A DNA stretch of 6,062 bases from Pseudomonadota bacterium (GTDB lineage Bacteria; Pseudomonadota; Alphaproteobacteria; Rhizobiales; Rhizobiaceae), in contig JAEYTV010000564.1 in NCBI GenBank assembly GCA_023433855.1, positions 1 to 6,062 on the forward strand, given 5' to 3'. Shown in pieces: positions 1 to 5,210 of the stretch. Position 1 is the stretch's first letter; every line of letters begins with the position of its first letter. A model generated the notes under the pieces. That model saw nothing but the letters and a program-made list of their open reading frames with translations, was not told the DNA's origin and did no database searches. A program made the translations under genes and the position numbers.

Positions 1-72
1 CGTAGCTCAGCTGGATAGAGCACCAGACTACGAATCTGGGGGTCAGGAGTTCGAATCTCTTCGGGTGCGCCA
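1..72 (+). tRNA. tRNA-Arg (anticodon ACG), 5' end cut by window edge
   Basis: The cloverleaf can be folded by eye. The D-stem is GCTC (5-8) with GAGC (18-21). The anticodon stem is CCAGA (23-27) with TCTGG (35-39), around a seven-base loop whose positions 30-32 read ACG. The T-loop is TTCGAAT, and CGGGTGC (62-68) is the 3' strand of the acceptor stem, followed by discriminator G69 and an encoded CCA (70-72). Only the last two bases of the 5' acceptor strand (CG, 1-2) are inside the window, so five bases are missing by truncation, not by mutation. It decodes CGU/CGC/CGA arginine codons once A34 is deaminated. Its 3' end is overlapped on the other strand by the end of the serine recombinase gene, which suggests that the tRNA 3' end is that element's integration target. 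Confidence 0.95.
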
Positions 73-1692
73 CTTCCGAACAAAACTGGGCACTCCTGCC
101 GGAGACGCCCCACCGCCCATCACCAGCCTTTCCAGAATCGTTCTTCGTCCGTGTATGCGGATTTCTGTGTCGTCGATTTCGACGTTGTCGATCATGGCGC
201 GCAGGTATGAACGGCGGAACGGGATCGGGCCGTTCTGGATGTTGTCGCGCATGATGGTCGTGAAGGCGGCAATCTTATCCTGCGTGATCCGAGCTTCGGG
301 ACGCAGTTCGGTGAGAGCGCGGTCGAGCGCGACCTGTGCGATGTCCCGCTCGGTCTTGATCGCGGTGATGCGGTCTTTGAGGGTGTCATCAGTGGGATCG
401 GCGATGCCGTTTTCGATAGCGTCGTAAAGGCGCTTCAGGCGCGTTTCTGTGTCGCTGAGGTTCTTTCTGAGGTTGGTAATGCGGTCGGTATAATCGGCGC
501 TGCGGTTTTCCTGCCGTTCGATCAAGCCAGTCAGAAGCTTTTCGACGCGGTGGGGCGTCAGTAGCTGATCCGCAATGCGCGCGGTGACGATGGTGTCGAG
601 CTTGTCCATCGGGACTGCGCGACCCTTGCAGGCGCTCTTGCCCTTTTGGGCGCAGGTGGCACAGGCATAGTAACGGTAGCGACCGGACTTGCCGGTTCTG
701 AGTGTCATGCCGCCTTGGCAGCTGGCGCAGGTCGCAAGGCCGGTCAGCAGGATGGGACCGGTCACTGTGCGCGGCGGCGTGGCCTTGGGACTTCTGGCCT
801 TGAGGGCAGCCTGTAGATCGTCGAAGGTCTTGCCGTCGATGATCGGCTCCACTGGGACCATGATCTGCTCGGCGACCGGCTTGTCTTCCTTGGTCTTCCA
901 GATTTTCCGGTTGAAGCGGTACTCTCCCTTATAGACGGTGCTGGTGATCATATTGTGCAAAGGGCCAACGCCCCATCGCGCGCCTTGGCGCGTGCGGTAG
1001 CCATGATCATTGAGCCAGGTCGCGACCGCTTTGACGCCCATCGGGCCGGTGGTGCCGTCGCCCTTGGTGAAGAGCTTGAAAATTAGCCTGATGGTCTCGG
1101 CTTCGACAAGGTCGATGGCCAGACGCTTTTTGGTCTTTGAGCCGCGTTGTTCGGCAGCGATGATCTCGTAGCCATAAGGTGCCTTCGCGCCATTCCAGAA
1201 GCCCTGGCGGGCATTCTCCTGCATGGCGCGCAGGGTGTGCTTGGCGTTTTCCTTGGACTGGTATTCATCGAACAGGGCGAATACCTGCCGGACCATGACG
1301 CTCATCGGATCATCACCCAAATCCTGGGTGATGCTGACCAGACGCACATTGTGCTTCCTCAAGCGCCGGACATGGTACTCCAGCGCGAAATGGTCGCGCG
1401 CGAAGCGGCTGAAGGAGTGGACCAGGACCACATCGAACGGCGCGCCCTCGGTGGTGGCCATATCCAGCATGCGCTGGAGCTCGGGGCGGCGATCATCGGT
1501 GCCGCTGGCACCGGGTTCGACATACTCTGCCGCCACCGTCCAGCCCCGCGCCTCGCAGTAAGCGATGGCTTGCCGCCGTTGATCAGGAATGGAGAGATCA
1601 TGTTCAGCCTGCCGCCCCGTCGAAACACGCAGGTACAACGCCACCCGGGTCTGTGCATCGGGAAGAGTGTTGTTGAGCGTGTCCACGGTCAT
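43..1692 (-). CDS. Large serine site-specific recombinase
   Basis: This 549-residue protein is a large serine recombinase, the class that integrates and excises phages and islands through a phosphoserine-DNA intermediate. The N-terminal resolvase domain spans about residues 15-165. It has the catalytic motif YLRVSTGRQ, with nucleophile Ser24 and Arg22, and a conserved SRFARD (95-100). The 'recombinase' DNA-binding domain follows (about 170-300). A zinc ribbon (about 318-360) has Cys322 and Cys325, then Cys344, Cys347 and Cys355. A charged coiled-coil segment (about 385-465) and a C-terminal tail complete the protein. Its length is usual for the family and all catalytic residues are present, so it looks intact. 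The Shine-Dalgarno is weak (GGAT about 10 bases upstream), and the start lies 14 bp after the preceding small gene, suggesting co-transcription. The last nine residues, WRTRRDSNS, are encoded antisense to the tRNA-Arg 3' end. It could also be a truncation-tolerant transposon-type recombinase, but its position at a tRNA favours an island integrase. Confidence 0.93.
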   Translation of the reverse strand: MTVDTLNNTLPDAQTRVALYLRVSTGRQAEHDLSIPDQRRQAIAYCEARGWTVAAEYVEPGASGTDDRRPELQRMLDMATTEGAPFDVVLVHSFSRFARDHFALEYHVRRLRKHNVRLVSITQDLGDDPMSVMVRQVFALFDEYQSKENAKHTLRAMQENARQGFWNGAKAPYGYEIIAAEQRGSKTKKRLAIDLVEAETIRLIFKLFTKGDGTTGPMGVKAVATWLNDHGYRTRQGARWGVGPLHNMITSTVYKGEYRFNRKIWKTKEDKPVAEQIMVPVEPIIDGKTFDDLQAALKARSPKATPPRTVTGPILLTGLATCASCQGGMTLRTGKSGRYRYYACATCAQKGKSACKGRAVPMDKLDTIVTARIADQLLTPHRVEKLLTGLIERQENRSADYTDRITNLRKNLSDTETRLKRLYDAIENGIADPTDDTLKDRITAIKTERDIAQVALDRALTELRPEARITQDKIAAFTTIMRDNIQNGPIPFRRSYLRAMIDNVEIDDTEIRIHGRRTILERLVMGGGASPAGVPSFVRKWRTRRDSNS

Positions 1693-1706
1693 GGCGGGTT
1701 ATCCAA

Positions 1707-1949
1707 TCATGAGGTTTGGCAGTTATCGTTGGCTGATCTTTGCGGCTCTTTCGAGTCGGATTTTGCGGGGTGCTTCAGCATGGCAGAAAGTTCACTCATG
1801 AGGAACGACTCAAGCACATCCAGCTCGGCTTCTGTGACCGGAAAGTCGTCGCTGAGATCGTCAAGCACGCGCTCCTCGCCGGCGCTGTCAGGAGTTTGAC
1901 CAGCTGGCGACAACGGTATCCTGCGTTCGCTGGACGATTGTCCGCGCAT
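1707..1949 (-). CDS. Small acidic hypothetical protein upstream of serine recombinase
   Basis: This 80-aa protein is not assigned to a named family. The middle is strongly acidic and amphipathic (DDLSDDFPVTEAELDVLESF), predicted helical. The N-terminus is polar and the tail is basic, ending SANDNCQTS. The start has a reasonable Shine-Dalgarno (GAGGA, 8 bases upstream). The stop is 14 bp before the serine recombinase start on the same strand, so the two are probably one transcript. A small partner gene directly before a large serine recombinase could encode an accessory or directionality factor, but nothing in the sequence proves this. The near-ssrA-like ANDN in the tail is shared with the next gene upstream. 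Confidence 0.7.
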   Translation of the reverse strand: MRGQSSSERRIPLSPAGQTPDSAGEERVLDDLSDDFPVTEAELDVLESFLMSELSAMLKHPAKSDSKEPQRSANDNCQTS

Positions 1950-1980
1950 CGGTAAATTCCTCGACTGGGTTGTGAAGTGG

Positions 1981-2005
1981 AACCGGCGGCAGCGTGCCGC
2001 CGGTT
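1981..2005 (-). terminator. Perfect 11-bp hairpin between two minus-strand genes
   Basis: AACCGGCGGCA (1981-1991) is perfectly inverted at 1995-2005 around a 3-base loop (GCG). It starts 5 bp beyond the stop codon of the 2011-2325 gene. It therefore sits where a transcription terminator or attenuator for that gene would be, 31 bp before the start of the next small gene. There is no clean U-tract after the stem on the minus strand, so intrinsic termination may be partial or the hairpin may stabilise an mRNA end. Confidence 0.6.
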
Positions 2006-2010
2006 ATTGG

Positions 2011-2325
2011 TCAATCATCATTCGCTGGGCGCAGATGACGATGCGGATGCTTGTCATAGCCGCGCTGCCGACAGGCCGCTTCCATCGCGTTGCAGTAGGT
2101 CGCATAGGCAAACGCGTAAGATTGCTCCCGCGTGCCGGGGAAAGTTGTCCCGGCCATCATCACCACGCTAACGGCCTGAAACAGCGCGTAGATGTCAGTC
2201 GCGCTGACGGGTTTGGTGCTGTTTGCGCTCAAATACTCCATCGCCCAGACAACAAATTCTTCCGGCATCAGGACCGGCACAAAGGCGTCGAGTTCAAGTG
2301 GGGGATGTTCTGTGCGATCTTTCAT
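2011..2325 (-). CDS. Hypothetical protein, unrecognised family
   Basis: This 104-aa protein is not recognised. I chose the ATG at 2325 rather than the in-frame ATG at 2337 because TGGAGA lies 5 bases before the inner ATG, a usable Shine-Dalgarno that overlaps the outer ATG. The protein has a helical middle (MPEEFVVWAMEYLSANS, then SATDIYALFQAVSVVMMAG) and a tyrosine- and alanine-rich segment (QSYAFAYATYCNAMEAACR). The tail is basic and histidine-rich and ends RPANDD. There is no signal peptide or clear membrane span. It lies upstream of the small gene and the recombinase on the same strand, separated from them by a hairpin, and is divergent from the gene at 2462. It probably belongs to the serine recombinase element's cargo or control genes. 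Confidence 0.65.
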   Translation of the reverse strand: MKDRTEHPPLELDAFVPVLMPEEFVVWAMEYLSANSTKPVSATDIYALFQAVSVVMMAGTTFPGTREQSYAFAYATYCNAMEAACRQRGYDKHPHRHLRPANDD

Positions 2326-2461
2326 TGCGGTCTCCATCGTTTGGTGATGGGATCAATATGAAGGCGGTTCCGCGTGCTGATCCGCGTGGAAACCACGAGG
2401 TTTTCTTCGCTGGTCTATGCCGAAGCCTGATTGAAACGAGGTGCGCGGGGGGAGTTCAGCG

Positions 2462-2665
2462 ATGGCAGAGCATGACGAATTCGGGCGGCATGAGGTCTTG
2501 CACATGGCCGCGTTCCTGGCACGAACGGTTGCAAGCGAACTGGCCGCCCACCCCCAGGTCAAAGCCAACCCGGAATGGCTCGCCTTAGCCGACGAGGCCG
2601 GGCGCGCCCTTGAGGCGCTCTATCAGGCCGTCGGTGCCGTACATCTGGATCAAGACGATAGCTGA
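2462..2665 (+). CDS. Small helical hypothetical protein
   Basis: This 67-aa soluble, mostly helical protein begins MAEHDEFGRHEVLHMAAFLA and ends HLDQDDS. The ATG at 2462 is preferred over an in-frame ATG at 2441 because GGGGGGAG (2447-2454) ends 7 bases before it. The composition is typical of small alphaproteobacterial island proteins: rich in Ala, Glu and Leu, without cysteine, and with repeated aliphatic spacing that suggests a helical bundle or a dimer. No catalytic motif is visible. It is divergent from the minus-strand gene ending at 2325, so the 136-bp gap between them should hold promoters for both. It converges with the gene at 2719-2913 across a hairpin. Function unknown. Confidence 0.7.
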   Translation: MAEHDEFGRHEVLHMAAFLARTVASELAAHPQVKANPEWLALADEAGRALEALYQAVGAVHLDQDDS

Positions 2666-2692
2666 TCCATTTGTCGCAAATTGAGCCTTAGA

Positions 2693-2712
2693 CCCGGCGC
2701 TGCCGCGCCGGG
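2693..2712. terminator. Terminator-like hairpin between convergent genes
   Basis: CCCGGCGC (2693-2700) and GCGCCGGG (2705-2712) form a perfect 8-bp GC stem with a TGCC loop. It lies 27 bp after the stop of the plus-strand gene and 6 bp after the stop of the minus-strand gene. That is the right place for a shared bidirectional terminator, although neither side has a strong T-run. Confidence 0.6.
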
Positions 2713-2718
2713 CGAGAG

Positions 2719-2913
2719 CTAGAAGCGCGGTGCCAGGGCCTGCTGCTTAAGCCGGATCATCCGGCGGATGGCATCCAGGTCTGCAACCGCGTGACGATGG
2801 GCTTCTGAGCCCGGCGGGGTTTGCGCCAGCGCGCATTGAACCTGATGCTGCATGAGTTGCAGTTCACCCAGTGAGCGACCTTGCAGATCGGCAATGGTGA
2901 TTAGACGAGACAT
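2719..2913 (-). CDS. Small helical hypothetical protein (64 aa)
   Basis: The protein is 64 aa, starting MSRLITIADLQGRSLGELQ and ending QQALAPRF. The start at 2913 is set by a full anti-16S match, AGGAGG, 6 bases upstream. A longer frame from 2979 is unlikely because it would read through this Shine-Dalgarno. The sequence predicts a short N-terminal strand and then two helices rich in Gln, Leu and Arg, the second basic (LDAIRRMIRLKQQ). A small dimeric or nucleic-acid-binding protein is possible, but no family is recognised. It converges with the preceding plus-strand gene. The strong ribosome-binding site suggests efficient translation. Confidence 0.68.
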   Translation of the reverse strand: MSRLITIADLQGRSLGELQLMQHQVQCALAQTPPGSEAHRHAVADLDAIRRMIRLKQQALAPRF

Positions 2914-3227
2914 TGTATTCCTCCTTCGTTCGGAGGCCCCGTCCATCGGGGCCTTGCGGCCCCGGACACACAGCATCATCGGGGAATGGTCCCGGTGGAC
3001 GGGCTGGAGAAAAGAAGAAGAGGGAGGAGATGCCCGGCGCTCTCAGGAGCAGATCGAAGGAGTCATGGTGATCGTGCAGGAGTGCGGGCACAGGCATGGC
3101 GCTGGAAACCGCAGAGTTCTGCGGGTTTGCGGGATCTCAAATTTGCAGATTGTGGGCTAAAGGCGATATAATGGAGCTATATTGAGTACTGTTTTTATTA
3201 CTGACTTTTATGTGGTGGATATTGGCA
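2914..3227. other. Intergenic region with hairpins and promoter, no convincing gene
   Basis: About 310 bp separate the divergent genes at 2913 and 3228. AGGCCCCG (2934-2941) pairs with CGGGGCCT (2947-2954). An alternative overlapping stem pairs GGGGCC (2948-2953) with GGCCCC (2958-2963), so two mutually exclusive hairpins are possible in the leader of the 64-aa gene. Very short frames exist, for example 31 codons from ATG 3065 and 29 codons from ATG 3096. The latter runs through the promoter at 3143-3172, so I do not call it a gene. Confidence 0.5.
3143..3172 (+). promoter_or_regulatory. Sigma-70-type promoter for the 3228-4917 gene cluster
   Basis: TTGCAG (3143-3148) and a perfect TATAAT (3167-3172) are separated by 18 bp. 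Transcription would start near 3179, giving a leader of about 50 bases before the ATG at 3228. The leader is AT-rich, unlike its surroundings. ATATA (3166-3170) and TATAT (3178-3182) form a small inverted repeat around the -10 box and could be a repressor contact. Confidence 0.6.
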
Positions 3228-3467
3228 ATGCAGATCAGATTGCTGGGTGAAGTCAGCTTCGCCGAAATGCGTCAGGCCCTTTTCGAAGCTCTCAATGAAA
3301 TCGAGGACGAATATGCGATCCGATATTCGCGGGGCGCGGTCCTGTTCATCAACCCGACGGACGGGCTCGACGAAAATGTCGTCGCCCGGAACCGTCTAGG
3401 GCGGGTGGTTTCGAAAGTGACGAAGAAAGGGCCCTACCGCTCGGCGGCGGATGAATACTGCCCGTAA
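3228..3467 (+). CDS. Hypothetical island protein, first gene of integrase cluster
   Basis: This 79-aa protein begins MQIRLLGEVSFAEMRQALFE. I chose ATG 3228 because GGTGGA (3213-3218) lies 9 bases upstream; the in-frame ATG at 3210 has no ribosome-binding site. It shows a strand, then an amphipathic helix (FAEMRQALFEALNEIEDE), then strands (YAIRYSRGAVLFINPTDG), and a basic segment with conserved-looking GPYRSAADEY near the end. This looks like a small alpha/beta fold. It is the first gene after the promoter at 3143-3172 and lies 27 bp before the excisionase-like gene, so it is probably in an operon with it. I recognise the style as common beside alphaproteobacterial tyrosine integrases, but no biochemical function can be read. 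Confidence 0.72.
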   Translation: MQIRLLGEVSFAEMRQALFEALNEIEDEYAIRYSRGAVLFINPTDGLDENVVARNRLGRVVSKVTKKGPYRSAADEYCP

Positions 3468-3494
3468 GCTGATCGAGAGGGCCGGGAGGTATGG

Positions 3495-3734
3495 ATGAAA
3501 ATCCCGCATTATATCGGGCTGGAGCAGGCTCGGCAGGTGTTGGCCGAAATGGGCGTTGAGCTGAATGCACGGCAGATAAAGCGTGCCGCCGATAAGGACG
3601 CGACAGGACAGCGGCGACTGCCTTTCTTCGTAGACCCGATTGAGGGAACGCTAAAGATCGAAAAGGATACACTCGTCGAGATATATAAGCGCCTGCAAAA
3701 CAAGGCAGAAAACGAGTTTAGAAATAGAGATTGA
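3495..3734 (+). CDS. Putative excisionase-like DNA-binding protein
   Basis: This 79-aa protein begins MKIPHYIGLEQARQVLAEMG. GGAGG (3485-3489) sits 5 bases before ATG 3495. A nearby out-of-frame ATG at 3491 is too close to the Shine-Dalgarno. The layout resembles a MerR/excisionase-type winged helix: a helix that could be the first of a helix-turn-helix (IGLEQARQVLAEMG), a basic second helix (NARQIKRAADKD), a turn with a strand pair (RRLPFFVDPIEGTLKI), and a last helix (KDTLVEIYKRL). This parallels the usual order of 'domain helix, recognition helix, wing, Ile-rich strand, leucine helix' in small excisionases. Position supports the idea: it lies 61 bp before the integrase on the same strand, with an att core just after it. 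It may instead be a transcription regulator of the integrase. The call is by inference and not a family match. Confidence 0.6.
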   Translation: MKIPHYIGLEQARQVLAEMGVELNARQIKRAADKDATGQRRLPFFVDPIEGTLKIEKDTLVEIYKRLQNKAENEFRNRD

Positions 3735-3758
3735 CTCGCTGAATCCGCATTTGCTTTA

Positions 3759-3794
3759 GTATTAATACAGAACAAATTATACACACTACGTAGT
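3759..3794 (+). promoter_or_regulatory. Two perfect 10-bp palindromes upstream of integrase
   Basis: GTATTAATAC (3759-3768) and ACTACGTAGT (3785-3794) are each exactly self-complementary. Both lie in the 61-bp AT-rich gap before the integrase ATG, the second touching the start codon. No Shine-Dalgarno precedes the ATG, and the -35/-10-like matches (TTGCTT 3751-3756; AATTAT 3775-3780) are weak. The palindromes look like operator sites, possibly for the upstream excisionase-like protein. Confidence 0.4.
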
Positions 3795-3795
3795 T

Positions 3796-4917
3796 ATGGC
3801 AGATATACGCAAGCGAACAGGAAGTAAAGGAACGACGTATCAAGTTCGATACCCCGACCCCGGTTCAAAAACGGGCTATTCCTACGCGACCTTCGAAACG
3901 GCGAAAGAAGCACGGGCCTTTCGTGAAGATTCGCGCGCGCGTGCAAGCGCCACACCCCTTCAGAGTGAAGTCGACACCGTGGCGGACGCGGTCCAGAAAT
4001 GGCTGGACATCTGCGAGAAGGAAGGCCGCGACGGGCGCGATCCGGTTACCGCCTATACGATGGTGGGCTATCGACACCGCGCAGATATCATCAATCAGTA
4101 TGACTGGCGCAAATCGATCCATGCTCTTACGGCCCCGGATATCATAGCCTTCCGGTCTTGGCTTTTGCAGAGTCGCAGCAGAGATCAGGCCCGCAAAGTG
4201 CTGTCGTCGTTTCATTCCCTGGTTCTTGAGATGGTCAATCGGGGTGTGCTCGCGCATGACATCGCCTCAGGCGTGGGTATTCGCGGCGGCTCCCGTTATG
4301 ACGAGCCTGTCACGGTTCCTTCGGAGAAAGAGGTTCACGATCTGCTCGCTGCGGCAGACGCCCTTGCCAACTCGCGCAATCGACAGACTGCCCGCACATG
4401 GCAGCGTTATCGTCCGATGCTGTACCTTGCAGCAGACACTGGCATGCGTCCGCAGGAATATCTTGTGGCGGCGCGGGGGAACCTCCGCGATGGCACTATC
4501 GAAGTCGATCGCGCTCTCGATGGCGGCGGTCACAAGATCAGCGTCACGAAATCCGCCGCAGGCCGTCGCGTGATCGATCTGAGCCCCGAGACCTTTGACA
4601 TGGTCATGCACTACGCAGACGAATTGGCCGCCGAGAACAAACACGATCTGCTGTTCCCCACATCGACAGGGAAATGGCAGAGCGTAAAGAACTGGCGTCA
4701 GCGCGGCTTCGCCGCTGCCTGCGAAAAAGCCGGTCTGATGGAAGTGTCAGAGAACGATGACGGCGAAGAAATGATCAAGCCGAAGTTCAAGCCCTATGAT
4801 CTGCGCCACTTCTATGCGTCGATGCTGATCGAGCAACGCGTCAATCTGAAGATGATACAATACCTGATGGGGCACCGAGATATTCAGACGACCTTGAGCG
4901 TATGGTCACCTGATTGA
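3796..4917 (+). CDS. int: Tyrosine integrase, frameshifted before the catalytic tyrosine
   Basis: This 373-aa reading frame is a phage/island tyrosine recombinase. The N-terminal 50 or so residues (MADIRKRTGSKGTTYQVRYP...) look like an arm-type DNA-binding domain. A SAM-like core-binding domain spans about 57-155, and the catalytic domain runs from about 175. Visible catalytic residues are Arg218 (TGMR), Lys252 (VTKSAAGRR), Arg337 within YDLRH (Tyr334 where many members have His), and His360 (MGHRD). The frame then ends ...TTLSVWSPD and stops. The nucleophilic Tyr, expected about 10 residues after His360 in a YGHL motif, is absent. One frame over, that motif and a 35-residue tail are intact (4901-5008), so a 2-base loss at 4900-4901 is the likely cause. 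As encoded, the protein should not cut DNA. The excisionase-like gene precedes it and an att core follows it. A sequencing error is an alternative explanation. Confidence 0.92.
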   Translation: MADIRKRTGSKGTTYQVRYPDPGSKTGYSYATFETAKEARAFREDSRARASATPLQSEVDTVADAVQKWLDICEKEGRDGRDPVTAYTMVGYRHRADIINQYDWRKSIHALTAPDIIAFRSWLLQSRSRDQARKVLSSFHSLVLEMVNRGVLAHDIASGVGIRGGSRYDEPVTVPSEKEVHDLLAAADALANSRNRQTARTWQRYRPMLYLAADTGMRPQEYLVAARGNLRDGTIEVDRALDGGGHKISVTKSAAGRRVIDLSPETFDMVMHYADELAAENKHDLLFPTSTGKWQSVKNWRQRGFAAACEKAGLMEVSENDDGEEMIKPKFKPYDLRHFYASMLIEQRVNLKMIQYLMGHRDIQTTLSVWSPD

Positions 4918-5008
4918 GCGTGCAGAAATTCGTTCAGAACGCTCAACAGGGCTACTTGCCAGAATGACCAAGAATCCATGTGGCAAATTTGTGGCAAATC
5001 CTCTGTAA
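4901..5008 (+). pseudogene. Out-of-frame C-terminal tail of the integrase with catalytic Tyr
   Basis: Reading from TAT at 4901 gives YGHLIERAEIRSERS and then GLLARMTKNP, ending FVANPL before TAA at 5006-5008: 35 residues in all. YGHL is the catalytic-tyrosine motif expected after the integrase's MGHRDIQTTLSV. The upstream frame reads GTA at 4900-4902, so only one base separates the AGC codon from this TAT. Restoring two bases (GTATATGG instead of GTATGG) would give a 404-aa integrase with Tyr370 and the usual His-to-Tyr spacing of 10. The change looks like loss of one TA unit from a short TA run. Confidence 0.85.
4979..4999 (+). repeat. Tandem TGTGGCAAAT pair, candidate integrase arm site
   Basis: TGTGGCAAAT occurs at 4979-4988 and again at 4990-4999, an 11-bp period close to one helix turn. 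The pair sits at the very 3' end of the integrase frame, about 35-60 bp before the tRNA-derived core. That matches the usual spacing of arm-type sites bound by the N-terminal domain of lambda-like integrases. Confidence 0.5.
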
Positions 5009-5022
5009 CCCGCAGAAATCCT
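5003..5022 (+). repeat. 20-bp imperfect direct repeat, left copy
   Basis: The unit CTGTARCCCGCAGAAAYCCT is found here and at 5163-5182, exactly 160 bp apart, with 18 of 20 bases identical (differences at 5008/5168 and 5019/5179). Similarity continues a few bases to the left (GGCA...TCC). The two copies bracket the tRNA-derived core. Confidence 0.6.
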
Positions 5023-5032
5023 AGGGTTTTAA

Positions 5033-5082
5033 TTGGCTTCCGAAACCAAGGGTCGCAGGTTCGAGTCCTGCCGGGTGCGCCA
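5033..5082 (+). other. Attachment-site core: 3' half of a tRNA-Arg(CCG)
   Basis: From 5033 the sequence follows a tRNA-Arg from the anticodon arm to its CCA end. The stem is TTGGC (5033-5037) with ACCAA (5045-5049), around a loop with anticodon CCG (5040-5042). The T-arm carries GGTTCGAGTCC, and CGGGTGC is the acceptor strand, followed by G and CCA (5080-5082). There is no D-arm or 5' acceptor strand upstream, so it is not a functional tRNA. The C5037-A5045 mismatch suggests that the copied segment begins at about 5038. Such 3' fragments are the classic core of tyrosine-integrase attachment sites, and the integrase ends only 25 bp upstream. An intact tRNA-Arg(CCG) should exist elsewhere in the genome or at the far end of the element. 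Confidence 0.85.
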
Positions 5083-5140
5083 TAATTAGATCAAAGACTT
5101 ACGCGATGCTTATGGGAAGAAAACGGTCTGAAAAGCGAAA

Positions 5141-5152
5141 CTTGCCACAAAT
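5141..5152 (-). repeat. Inverted TTGTGGCAAG-like arm site
   Basis: CTTGCCACAAAT is the reverse complement of ATTTGTGGCAAG. It matches the core of the TGTGGCAA repeats at 4979-4999 and 5211-5230 but is inverted, and lies 59 bp to the right of the tRNA-derived core. Confidence 0.45.
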
Positions 5153-5162
5153 TGGCAGTCCG

Positions 5163-5182
5163 CTGTAGCCCGCAGAAACCCT
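5163..5182 (+). repeat. 20-bp imperfect direct repeat, right copy
   Basis: This is the partner of 5003-5022, with 18 of 20 bases identical at a 160-bp offset. No second tRNA-like core follows this copy, which argues against a simple duplication of the whole int-att end. Confidence 0.6.
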
Positions 5183-5210
5183 CGATTGTCCGGTACGATA
5201 TTTTTCAGCT

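Noticed and set aside
1147..1899. 250-codon plus-strand frame antisense to the serine recombinase
   Set aside because: It is a shadow of the recombinase gene, with no ribosome-binding site and no protein-like domain pattern.
2385..2397. CGTGG-AAA-CCACG hairpin in the divergent promoter gap
   Set aside because: A 5-bp stem is too short to separate from chance, though it lies in a region that must hold two promoters.
3096..3185. 29-aa ORF (MALETAEFCG...) before the integrase cluster
   Set aside because: It runs through the -35 and -10 boxes of a good promoter and has no clear ribosome-binding site.
3865..4257. 130-codon minus-strand frame and similar frames inside the integrase
   Set aside because: These are antisense shadows of a clearly coding integrase.
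4888..4910. Programmed ribosomal frameshift to join the integrase tail
   Set aside because: There is no slippery heptamer, no strong Shine-Dalgarno-like stimulator and no obvious downstream pseudoknot. A simple TA loss explains it better.
62..5082. CGGGTGCGCCA at 62-72 and 5072-5082 as direct att repeats of one 5-kb element
   Set aside because: The preceding 22 tRNA bases differ at 9 positions and the anticodons differ (ACG vs CCG). The 11 bp are just the shared acceptor end of arginine tRNAs.
5113..5169. MGRKRSEKRNLP... as the start of a second integrase gene
   Set aside because: The frame stops after 18 codons and overlaps the arm-like repeats. Resemblance to integrase N-termini is too short to support.
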